NCBI GenBank assembly: GCA_009911175.1
Contig: QXWX01000027.1
Location: forward strand, 1-35,430
DNA length: 35,430 bases
Direction of reading: 5' to 3'
Source of the DNA: Lachnospiraceae bacterium
GTDB taxonomy: Bacteria; Bacillota_A; Clostridia; Lachnospirales; Lachnospiraceae
Shown: in pieces, positions 1 through 8,600 of the stretch
Numbering within the stretch: position 1 is the first letter of the stretch
Layout of the letters: each line of letters begins with the position of its first letter
Made by a program: the position numbers and the translations under genes
The notes under the pieces: model-generated
The model's input: only the letters and a program-made list of their open reading frames with translations
What the model was told of the DNA's origin: nothing
Database searches by the model: none

Positions 1-48
1 GTATCAGACACATTATTCACCATTATATACGCAATGCTGTACTAGACA

Positions 49-1032
49 TCAGATCACCACCTCTGAATACATCTTAATATGAAACTCTGTCCCCACCCCT
101 TCCTCGCTGCTCACGCTGACCGTTCCATTCTGCAGCAGGATCATCTGCCGGGACATGGCAAGTCCGATTCCCACGCTGTCGCCGGATTGATTTCCCGCCT
201 TATAAAACCGGTCGAAAATATACGGAAGGTGTTCCCTGGCGATGCCTTCGCCGTTGTCCCTGATTACGATATTTGTGGCAAGATTGTTCTGGTTTGCAAA
301 GACCCATACCTTCCCGCCCGGCTGCGTATGCTCAATACAGTTTTTCACAATATTGGAAACCGCCTCCGCCGTCCAGTGCTCGTCACAAATCAGCCGGATA
401 TCCCCATCCGCCTCCACTGACAGCTCCACCTCCTTTAGCTCCGCCAGGATTTCAAAGGGCTGGCAGGATTTCAGGAGCAGTTCCCGGAGCGGCACATCCT
501 GCTTCTTCAATTTCAGCATATTGGCGTCCATCTGAGACAGCGTCAGCAGATTCCGGATCAGCCATGTGATCCGGTTCACCTGTGAATCAATCTTATCAAT
601 AAATTCCGCCCTCTTCTCCTCGTCCAGGTTCGGATTTTTCAGCAGATCCGTCATGATTGTAATGGATGTCAGGGGCGTCTTGATCTGATGGGAGATATCC
701 GAAAGCATCTGCGCAAGGTACTCCTTTTCCTTAAGCGCCCCCGCGGATTTCTCCTGATTCTGGACAACCAGCTTATAGAGCTCGCTCTGCAGCACGCCGA
801 GCTGCCCTTCGCTGTATTTCGTCATCTCTGGAAGCTCCGGGTTGTCCTGCAGCTTCATCAGATACAGGATCAGTTCCTCCAGCTTTTTTTCTCTCCTGTA
901 CCGTGCCCTGATGGAAAAGAAGCACAAGGCCGCACAGCACAGCAAGCCCAAAAAGGCAGTATGAGAACCGCCTGACAAAATAACCATATACGCTGAAAAT
1001 CCCAGAACGATCCACTGCATTACTATCTCCAT
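49..1032 (-). CDS. Sensor histidine kinase, short two-TM sensor
   Basis: Membrane histidine kinase, last gene of the ABC/two-component module; it should phosphorylate the adjacent response regulator. I start it at the ATG at 1032 because GGAG lies 7 nt upstream; the frame stays open to 1104 without a good ribosome site. The 327-aa product opens with two hydrophobic segments (about residues 5-20 and 26-41) and almost no extracellular loop, the layout of intramembrane-sensing kinases that read the state of a partner transporter. The H box SDISHQIKTP places the phospho-accepting His near residue 115. An N box (NIVKNCIEH), DNGEGI and GIGLAMS form the ATP-binding domain. The gap to the regulator is 138 nt and contains a dispersed repeat. 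The ligand is unknown; sensing of an antimicrobial peptide is a family-based guess. Confidence 0.93.
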   Translation of the reverse strand: MEIVMQWIVLGFSAYMVILSGGSHTAFLGLLCCAALCFFSIRARYRREKKLEELILYLMKLQDNPELPEMTKYSEGQLGVLQSELYKLVVQNQEKSAGALKEKEYLAQMLSDISHQIKTPLTSITIMTDLLKNPNLDEEKRAEFIDKIDSQVNRITWLIRNLLTLSQMDANMLKLKKQDVPLRELLLKSCQPFEILAELKEVELSVEADGDIRLICDEHWTAEAVSNIVKNCIEHTQPGGKVWVFANQNNLATNIVIRDNGEGIAREHLPYIFDRFYKAGNQSGDSVGIGLAMSRQMILLQNGTVSVSSEEGVGTEFHIKMYSEVVI

Positions 1033-1106
1033 AACCCGTCTCCTGTGTCTGCAGTCAAATCGATAAAACTGCATCCCGTTTTTGACCCTCGCGGCAGTCA
1101 CCAAAT

Positions 1107-1153
1107 ATCCATACAGGCATGGCTACCTGTCTCGCTGCTTCGCAGGAATTAAA
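1107..1153. repeat. 47-nt dispersed intergenic repeat, copy A
   Basis: This lies between the response regulator and kinase genes and matches copy B at 5522-5568 in the same orientation, with 39 of 47 positions identical by eye. Shared blocks include ATCCAT, TGCTTCGC and GGAAT. It is non-coding and of unknown function. Confidence 0.8.
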
Positions 1154-1170
1154 ATCCGCTGTTTTCCGGC

Positions 1171-1848
1171 TCACTCCATCCGATACCCGATTCCACGCAC
1201 GGTCCGGATGATCTGCCCATCCGCCGTATCACCCAGCTTCTTCCGCAGCCGTTTCATATACACGCTCAATGTATTATCATTTACAAAATCCCCTGCCTCA
1301 TCCCAGATGCCTTCCAGAATCTGGCTTCGGGAAAGGGTCTGGCCCCGGTGGTTGAGAAAGATCAGAAGAAGCTTGTATTCCATGGCCGTGAGAATGATCT
1401 CTTCCTTGTCCGAGTAGACCCTGCCTGTCTGCAGATTGACCTGGTTTTTGCCTACCTGGACGATCTGTTCCAGACCTCCGCCCTGTGCGGAGATCCTTCT
1501 TAAAATCGCCTTCATCCTGGCCAGCAGTTCCCGGATTCGGAAGGGCTTACAGATATAGTCGTCCGCCCCCTGCTCCAGGGCCATCACCGTGTGCACCTCA
1601 TCCTCGCAGGCCGTCAGAAAGAGGATCGGAGCGCTGCTGTTTCTCCGGATCTCCCGGCAGACCTGGTATCCGTCCCCGTCCGGCAGCATGATATCCAGCA
1701 GATAAAATCCAATGTCCCGGCAGTTTTGAATCTGCTCCAGGGCCTCCGATACCCCCGCCGCGGAAAGTACCTCATAGTTTTCCTGCAGCAGCGCAAACTT
1801 CAATCCTTCCCTAATGATCTCATCATCTTCCACAATCAGAACCTTCAT
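1171..1848 (-). CDS. OmpR-family response regulator
   Basis: DNA-binding response regulator of 225 aa, full length for the OmpR/PhoB family. The receiver domain has the acidic pair at residues 8-9 in LIVEDDE, the phospho-accepting Asp52 in LLDIMLP, the switch Thr in FLTA and the Lys in CKPF. A winged-helix effector domain fills residues about 130-225 and ends in the typical VRGIGYRME. The start is the ATG at 1848 behind GGAGGAGAAGGA, 12 nt after the permease stop, so it is co-transcribed with the transporter. It probably acts at the inverted repeat upstream of the ATPase gene (5480-5493), making the module self-regulating (inference). Confidence 0.96.
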   Translation of the reverse strand: MKVLIVEDDEIIREGLKFALLQENYEVLSAAGVSEALEQIQNCRDIGFYLLDIMLPDGDGYQVCREIRRNSSAPILFLTACEDEVHTVMALEQGADDYICKPFRIRELLARMKAILRRISAQGGGLEQIVQVGKNQVNLQTGRVYSDKEEIILTAMEYKLLLIFLNHRGQTLSRSQILEGIWDEAGDFVNDNTLSVYMKRLRKKLGDTADGQIIRTVRGIGYRME

Positions 1849-1860
1849 TCCTTCTCCTCC

Positions 1861-4653
1861 TCACACCCCCTCCCTGCGCATATTCTCGTACAGTTCCTCC
1901 TGCCGTTCCCTGCCAAAGCCATACAATGTAAGTCCTGTCAGAACCGCTCCTACGACTAGGGCAGCTCCCGCAATCCAGAGCCAGGGGGTGGGAAGCTCCA
2001 GATTCCCGAAGATTATCACCAGTCCAAACCGGACGCAGGCAATCAGCATTCCGGAAAATACTCCTGCCAGCAGCAGCGCCCACAGGAAAATCCCCGTACA
2101 TTCATACAGCAGCATTTTTTTCATCTGCCCTGACGCCATACCCACTGATCTCAGCACTGCAATCTCCTGCCGGCTCTCCAGCCGCCAGCCCCGGATCGAA
2201 TTAAACAGATTCAGCAGGCAGATCACCGATGTCAGCACAATGAAGCTGAACAGCATCACATCCACGATACCGGAAATCGCATTTGCCATGGTGGACTGAT
2301 ACTCGGTCTCCAGGATGCCGAACCTGGCGTCGTCCTGTTCACTGGCCCGCTGCAGACGGTCGATTATGTCCGTAGGCTTTCCGTTCATCCGGATGAGCAG
2401 CATCTCATCCATCATACTGCTGTCCGCTCCTTCTACTCTGAGAATATCTGCCATCCTGCTGCCGGCCGCCTCATTTACAATCAGCCACATATAATTGTTA
2501 TTCTTAAACTCCACATAATCCTGCAGTTGGTTTGTTTCTGCAAAGCCCGCAATCTCAACAGACATCTCCACCTCTTTCTCCTCGTCCGGAGAATACAGAC
2601 TGACAGGCACCGTATCCCCTTTCTTCATGTCCGTCATCCTGGAAATACGGAACATACGGTACTTCTCCGGAGACATCCCATCAATCATAAAGCTGGATGT
2701 AGACACGGCTCCCGTGCTCAGCACAATAGCGGATGTCTGCTCCGGATCCAGCAGCCTGTCAGCATCTGCCCCGATTTTTCCGGCCATATCCCGCATGGTA
2801 TCCATATCTACGGAAAGGATATTCACCGGCATGCTGGTGCCTCCTCTAAAACCATGCTCCTCCCGGAACTCTTCCTCCGAAAGTTCTCTGTGATAGTACA
2901 GGTTAAAAACACCGTGAAGCGCGTCCCAGTATTCCGCTCCATAGGCTTCAACAGGTACCTGGCCCGCGAACATGCCGTCTCTCCATTTTGCGGTATATTC
3001 TACGCCCGCATCCTTCTCGATTTCCTCTTTCAGCGCTTCAAATTTGGATCCACCGGCATAAAGGACATAGTCATACCGCTCCTTATTGATAGACATTTCC
3101 TCCTCTCCCATTTTCATGCGGATGATCCTGTGGACGGCATCAGATCCGAATATGGTCACAGTCAGAACCACCATAAAAACCGCCGCCGCAGATCCTACGG
3201 AACGAACTTTTTTGTTCCGGCGGAGCAGCATATTTTTTGCCAGCATCCCCTCTGCGCCGAACATATGGATAAATGAAGCCTGCATCTGATACTGCCTGCT
3301 CTTTTTCCAAATATTTCCACGGATGCATTCCACCGGGCCGATCTTTCCGATCTTTCTTGCAGGAAGCCATGCCGAAATCAGTACGGTTACCGTGCTGGCC
3401 AGGATCACGGCCGCCAGATTTTCCCAGGAGATCCGGATCACGGCCGGATCAATCGTCACCAGGCTGCTGATTCTCAGGAAGGAACCTATGAACGGGCGGA
3501 ATGCCGCCATTGCCAGCCGGATCACGCCGATCCCCAGCAGGACGCCGGTGGGCAGGGCGAATACCAGCAGAAAAAACGCTTCATAAAAGATGCTGCTTCT
3601 CTTCTGCCTTCCGGTGGCCCCGATGGAGCAAAGCATCCCCAGGTATCTGCTCCGTTCCTGAAAGGACATAATAAATACATTATATATCAAAATCACCGAA
3701 GCCGCCATAATCAAAACCACAAAAAATACCGTCATAAATTTTACAACCAGATTTAATGTTGTATCCGAGGTACTTGCGGTAAATGCCAGCACATAATCAT
3801 TGACGTCAATCTCATAACCGCCGGCCCCGGTAGCTCTCAGCAGCTCGAGTATATCCTGATCCGGATTGTTCTCTACATCCAGAATCAGGGACAAGTTGAA
3901 GGTTTCCAGCGCTGCGGCCTGGCTGTCCTCCAGCAGTGTGATGGCCGTATAGCCCGCCGCCCCCATCTGCTCATACGCAGGCGGCTCCATGATTCCTACT
4001 ACCTGGTAAGTTCCCTTTTGTCCCGTATATGTCCGGTTTTCCCGGAAGTCCTCGTTTTCTCCCCAATAAGGGAACTCTTCCGGCACGTCCTTAGTCTCCC
4101 CATATTTTATTGTAATGTTCTGAAATGGGAATACGTTTTCTTCTATTTCAGAATTAATCCCGGTGATCGAGCGTTTAAAAAGCTCCGCTTCTACCAGATC
4201 CCCTACGGCAATGTCTGAGCCGTCCTCCGTCGCGCTTTTGCTTACAATGATCTCCCGGGAGTTCTCCGGCAGACGCCCTTCGCTGAGCTTAATGTTCATC
4301 CAGTCAAAGCAGGGCACGGAATACGCCTTCAGATTGAGATATGGCCGCTCCGGATTGGCCGACGCCCCGAACAAGGTACTGCCGAGGGCGGCAGACAGGG
4401 CAGTTTCCTTCACATTCGGCATTTCCCGCACTTCTTCGTACTCCTCAGATGTAACGCCGTACATGCTCACATGCCACTTTCCGTCCTTTAAAGACGCCAC
4501 ATCCTGCAGGTAGTAAATGCCCGTGTCCCTTCCCACAAACACGCAGGTCATCAGCAGCACCATAAATACGATTCCCGCAAATGTAGTGAACGTCCGCCCT
4601 TTATTCTGTTTCATATACTGTCTGGTCACATAAAAGACAATGTTCTTTTTCAC
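1861..4653 (-). CDS. ABC transporter permease, FtsX/MacB type, 930 aa
   Basis: Large membrane subunit of an ABC exporter or peptide-sensing transporter. Reading from the N-terminus: one membrane segment near residues 17-37, a large extracellular domain to about residue 300, three membrane segments of an FtsX core (about 310-450), then a second copy of the same plan with a membrane segment near 495-515, a second extracellular domain (about 520-790) and three more segments to about 925. This eight-segment, two-domain layout differs from the ten-segment BceB permeases of about 650 aa. Start is GTG at 4653, overlapping the ATPase stop as GTGA, with GGGAGG upstream. The overlap and the linked two-component genes suggest coupled transport and signalling. 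Substrate unknown. Confidence 0.93.
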   Translation of the reverse strand: MKKNIVFYVTRQYMKQNKGRTFTTFAGIVFMVLLMTCVFVGRDTGIYYLQDVASLKDGKWHVSMYGVTSEEYEEVREMPNVKETALSAALGSTLFGASANPERPYLNLKAYSVPCFDWMNIKLSEGRLPENSREIIVSKSATEDGSDIAVGDLVEAELFKRSITGINSEIEENVFPFQNITIKYGETKDVPEEFPYWGENEDFRENRTYTGQKGTYQVVGIMEPPAYEQMGAAGYTAITLLEDSQAAALETFNLSLILDVENNPDQDILELLRATGAGGYEIDVNDYVLAFTASTSDTTLNLVVKFMTVFFVVLIMAASVILIYNVFIMSFQERSRYLGMLCSIGATGRQKRSSIFYEAFFLLVFALPTGVLLGIGVIRLAMAAFRPFIGSFLRISSLVTIDPAVIRISWENLAAVILASTVTVLISAWLPARKIGKIGPVECIRGNIWKKSRQYQMQASFIHMFGAEGMLAKNMLLRRNKKVRSVGSAAAVFMVVLTVTIFGSDAVHRIIRMKMGEEEMSINKERYDYVLYAGGSKFEALKEEIEKDAGVEYTAKWRDGMFAGQVPVEAYGAEYWDALHGVFNLYYHRELSEEEFREEHGFRGGTSMPVNILSVDMDTMRDMAGKIGADADRLLDPEQTSAIVLSTGAVSTSSFMIDGMSPEKYRMFRISRMTDMKKGDTVPVSLYSPDEEKEVEMSVEIAGFAETNQLQDYVEFKNNNYMWLIVNEAAGSRMADILRVEGADSSMMDEMLLIRMNGKPTDIIDRLQRASEQDDARFGILETEYQSTMANAISGIVDVMLFSFIVLTSVICLLNLFNSIRGWRLESRQEIAVLRSVGMASGQMKKMLLYECTGIFLWALLLAGVFSGMLIACVRFGLVIIFGNLELPTPWLWIAGAALVVGAVLTGLTLYGFGRERQEELYENMRREGV

Positions 4654-5351
4654 CGCCTGTCACCTCCCGACATCCGTATCCGTTCATCCCGGGTGATACG
4701 GCCGTCCTCAATGCTGATCATCCGGTCTGCCTGCAGCGCAATGCTTTCATCATGGGTGATCAAAAGTAGGGTTTGCTTCTGGTTTTGGTTGGATTCTTTC
4801 AAAAGCCGGATGATCTCCGCCCCGTTTTTCCGATCCAGATTTCCGGTAGGCTCGTCCGCCAGCACGATGGCCGGCCGGTTATACAGCGCCCTTCCGATTG
4901 AGACCCGCTGCTGCTGTCCCCCGGAAAGCTGCCCCGGCAGGTTTCTCCTCCGGTCTGAGAGCCCCATGCCCTCCACGATCAAGTCCAGCCGTTCCTGATC
5001 CAGCTTCCTTCCGTCCAGGAGGTGGGGCAGCACAATATTCTCATCCACATTCAGAACCGGCAGCAGATTATAGAACTGGTAGATCAGCCCCACCTGCCTC
5101 CTCCGAAAAATCGCCAGCTTATCCTCGCTCAGTCCGTGAATGTCTGTTTTCCCGATAAATACTGTTCCCTCCGTAGGCTTATCCACCCCACCCAGGATAT
5201 GCAGCAATGTGGACTTTCCGCTCCCGGAAGGCCCCACGATTGACACAAATTCCCCTGCTTCCACAGAGAAAGAAATCTGATCCAGCGCCTTCACACAGGT
5301 GTCGCCGGAACCATAGATTTTTGAAATATTTTCACATCTGAGTATTTCCAT
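4650..5351 (-). CDS. ABC transporter ATP-binding protein
   Basis: Cytoplasmic ATPase of the FtsX/MacB-permease transporter, first gene of the module. The 233-aa protein has Walker A GPSGSGKST (residues 40-48), a Q-loop YQFYNLLP, the ABC signature LSGGQQQR (142-149), Walker B VLADEPTGNLD and a switch His in LLITHDES. The sequence is close to LolD/MacB-type ATPases that energise a permease for lipids, peptides or lipoproteins. ATG at 5351 has an AAAGGAG site upstream. Its stop overlaps the permease start by four bases, implying translational coupling. A TATAAT promoter and an upstream inverted repeat control it. Confidence 0.97.
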   Translation of the reverse strand: MEILRCENISKIYGSGDTCVKALDQISFSVEAGEFVSIVGPSGSGKSTLLHILGGVDKPTEGTVFIGKTDIHGLSEDKLAIFRRRQVGLIYQFYNLLPVLNVDENIVLPHLLDGRKLDQERLDLIVEGMGLSDRRRNLPGQLSGGQQQRVSIGRALYNRPAIVLADEPTGNLDRKNGAEIIRLLKESNQNQKQTLLLITHDESIALQADRMISIEDGRITRDERIRMSGGDRR

Positions 5352-5381
5352 TTAAAATGTCTCCTTTCAGGTATCATTTGC

Positions 5382-5401
5382 ACGGCAGAGTCCCTCCTGC
5401 C
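5382..5401 (-). other. Hairpin in 5' leader of the ABC operon
   Basis: The leader between promoter and ATPase start can fold into a 6-bp stem CGGCAG/CTGCCG with an 8-nt loop. No T-tract follows, so it is not a terminator; it could stabilise the mRNA. The function is unproven. Confidence 0.4.
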
Positions 5402-5439
5402 GGGTCTGATCTGTTTTTTCTGTTCCTTATGATATGTTT

Positions 5440-5493
5440 ATTATACCTTCAGCATATGACACCACGGTGAATTTTTCGGTGACAAAATTGTCA
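5440..5493 (-). promoter_or_regulatory. ABC operon promoter with upstream activator-type inverted repeat
   Basis: On the minus strand a perfect -10 box TATAAT lies at 5440-5445, with no recognisable -35 at the right distance. An inverted repeat TGACAATTTTGTCA (arms TGACAA/TTGTCA, 5480-5493) is centred roughly 50-55 bp upstream of the expected start site. A good -10, poor -35 and a palindrome at this distance fit a response-regulator-activated promoter. The regulator encoded at 1171-1848 is the obvious candidate (inference). Confidence 0.6.
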
Positions 5494-5521
5494 TTTAACT
5501 CAAAATCGCAATAAGTCAAAG

Positions 5522-5568
5522 ATCCATGCAAGCCTGGCTGCCTGGCTCGTTGCTTCGCGGGAATCAAA
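5522..5568. repeat. 47-nt dispersed intergenic repeat, copy B
   Basis: Same element and orientation as 1107-1153 (39/47 identical by eye). It lies between the promoter of the ABC module and the hairpin behind the surface-protein gene. With copy A it brackets the promoter, transporter and regulator genes but leaves the kinase outside. Confidence 0.8.
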
Positions 5569-5569
5569 T

Positions 5570-5606
5570 GCCCTCTGCCCAGCCGTTTACTGACTGGACA
5601 GAGGGC
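5570..5606 (-). terminator. Strong hairpin after the surface-protein gene
   Basis: The two 13-nt arms begin and end in GCCCTCTG and CAGAGGGC and pair with one mismatch around an 11-nt loop, 22 nt downstream of the surface-protein stop. On the minus strand the following bases are CATTTGATT, so the T-tract is poor. The position suits a terminator, but termination would be weak or protein-assisted. Confidence 0.5.
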
Positions 5607-5628
5607 GCTTCGCTATCTGTAAAACCGT

Positions 5629-8600
5629 TTATTCTCCTGTTTTCGGACTCTTCCGCTTGCTGAAATCATTCTCTTTTTTCTCATCACTGCCGGAAGTGTC
5701 GCTGCCTTTTTTCTCATCCCCTCCGTTAGAGACCGTATCTTTTTTCTCATCACGGTCGGGAGCGAGAGTACCTTCCCCTTTGTTTCCGGAATCTGTTTCA
5801 TCGTCCTGATCCAATGGCGCTTTTTCAAAAACCACCACATACTCGGATGCATGCGAGAAAGACAAACTGATATTGCCGTCCTCCCCGATCTCTCCGGCAT
5901 CCATGTAGATCATCTTTCCGGAACTGTCATAATAATATAATTTTCCGGTGCTGCCGCTGTGCTCGGCGCCAAGATTCACGGTAAGGTCTGCCCTGAATCC
6001 AAATTCTCCATTGTGGGTCAGGGTAATCTGGGTAGCCGGATTTCCTCCCGCAAGGGAATCCACAATGGCCGGAGGAATACCGTCTGTATCAACAATGACT
6101 TCCAGATCAATATCTTTCAGGTCGGCTGCAGCCACTTCGTCTCCGCTGATCGACCAGCTATAAGCCCCCATGTCAAGGACAATGTTGACTTCCTTCCCTT
6201 TAATGGCTTCCAGAATTTCTTTCGGCACTACAGTCGTTTTTCCCATCTCCACATGTACCGTTTCCCCGCTTCCGTTCTGTTCAATATCGGACACGATTTT
6301 TTGGATTTCTTCCTCCGAAAGCTTTTCGCCTGAAGGCTCCTCTGGGGCCCCGTCTTTATGTTTCGCGTCTGCCACGATAAATTCCTTGTCTCCGGTAATC
6401 TTCACAGTTTGTCCCTGTTCGAAGCCTTCCCAAAGGATATCCATATACGTTTCGTTTTCGACAGGCAGCGAAAAGTCAGAGTCTTTTTCCACAACCACAT
6501 ATTCAAAGACATCTTTCGGATATTTCAAAATCACGACACAGTTCGCGTACTTCGCCTGTATATTCATTTTCTTATATCTTGCAATGTCTGTACCGGCCGC
6601 GATACTGACCCAATCCGACAATACAAGATCTTTGAGATGGTTCAAATCGTTCAAGGCCTTTTTCACTTCTGTTAAGGCGGCATTGTATGTAAGGTTTTCT
6701 CCATCCAGAGCTATAAGCCTGCTGCCGGAGACGAGTTTTCCGTCTTCTCCCCGGTAGGTATAAGATACCTCTGCCGTTGTCTTTCCTTTGTATACGGCTG
6801 TCACGTCTAAGTTTGTCATCTCATGGAAAATCAGTTCGCTGCCGTCAATTCCCGGAAGCGCCCATTTTTCGAACTCGATTCCTTCCGGTACGACCGGTAC
6901 TTCCAAATTGGCCAGGGCATCACGAATGGTCGTACCTTTTTCGTATGTTTTGGAAACGATCTTAGATCCTTCGTTTCCATTTTCGTCAAGATACTTGATA
7001 TCCCATGCTACCAGACAGTTCTCATATCTGGCTTTTATGCCGACATATCCCATATCTTCTACCTGCGTGTTTTCATCCCCGCCGTCCAGTTCATATCCGG
7101 AAAGAAGATCCTGGTCCGCATCTTCCGGGGGTACAAAGGAGGCCAGCATTTCCCCGTAAGTCGCATCTTGATCGACAAACTGCGGTACGATTGCCATCGT
7201 CATACCCTTGTCCTTGCTTACATAAGTGAATACCGCATTCACACAGATTTTGTCATAAACTGCACGGAAATCATAAGAAGGATTGGACGTATTTCCAAAA
7301 AACAGCTCTGTGTCTTCGCCAATCTCCATACCGGTGTTTTCCTCCCGGTATTTCACATTTATCCCTTCTGCCGGCAGCGGCGGACATAGTTTCAGCCCTT
7401 TGATGGAATCCCTTCTCCCCACTTTGATTGTCTTATTCTCCACAATCGGGCCGTAGCTGTAAGCGCCGGTCTCCCCACGTACGTATCCCTGAATGGAAAA
7501 AGTGGCATCCTTTACGTCTTCTCTGTAGGTTTCGTCAGTTTCTACTCTGTAATACCAGGGACAGGTCTCGCGCCAGTCTGGTTTGAACTTATCCAGAGTA
7601 GTCTCTTGAAATTTCACATCATTTACAGTCAGGGAGGTAAGCATCCATTCGCATGGATACGTATTGTTTGTAATAGAGATTGTACCGATATATTCCCTGG
7701 TATCCGCATTGTAATTCAGACGCAGAAATTGGTAACCGGAGACGTTGGATACCTGTGGGTAGAAATAAGCATCTGCCGTATCGTAAGGATGTTCCTCATC
7801 TACTTTCACAGTTAAGGTAACTGTATCGCCCGGATGGAGCATTTGTCCATTTTTATTAATGGTAATGCTTTCAATCACAGGCGGTTTTGTATCATCCAGA
7901 TATCCTTCGGGGCTCACATGGAAATACCATGGTCTGGTTGTATTCCAGTCCGGCTGGAAATCTGACAAGGATGTGGTATTTCCGTTTTTGTCGGATAAGT
8001 CCAGGTAGGTGAGCTCCCATTTCGCCGGATAAGTAAACCTTGTAATGTCGATCGTCCCTGTATATTCCATCGTTTCACGGTCTAAAACCAGGTTGAGATA
8101 TATAGTGGAATGTATTGCATCCTTCGAGCCGATTCTTACGCTCATTGAATGATTTGGATTTTTTTCCTCTACCTTTACCTTGACGGAAACTTTTTCCCCA
8201 GCTTTTACCGTCTGTCCGTTTTTGTCAATCGTAATACTTTTAATTACAGGTTTGTCAGCATCATAGCCATTATTTACAATTGTAAATTTTAAGTCTTTAT
8301 CCGGTTCATCCGTACCCGGATAAAAATAATGATACTTTTGATCTGCATATATACAAATCGAATACATTGTCCATTCTGACGGGTAAGTATTGTCTTTGAC
8401 TTTATAAGTACCTGTCAGCCTCTTGGTTTCTGCATTATAGCTCATAGATACGGCATCTGAATGTAATGGTTTGCTGTCCACAGTCGTTAAATGCAGAGAT
8501 GCGTTTTCTATTTCGATATCTTTGCATTCTACATGCGCAGAGCATGTTACCGTGTCACCCACTTTCAGCTTTCCATCCGAATCAGAAGAATTTATCTCTA

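Noticed and set aside
5613..5900. Alternative frame that might supply the missing membrane tail of the surface protein
   Set aside because: The overlapping frame is basic and lacks any hydrophobic segment, so a simple frameshift does not restore an anchor.
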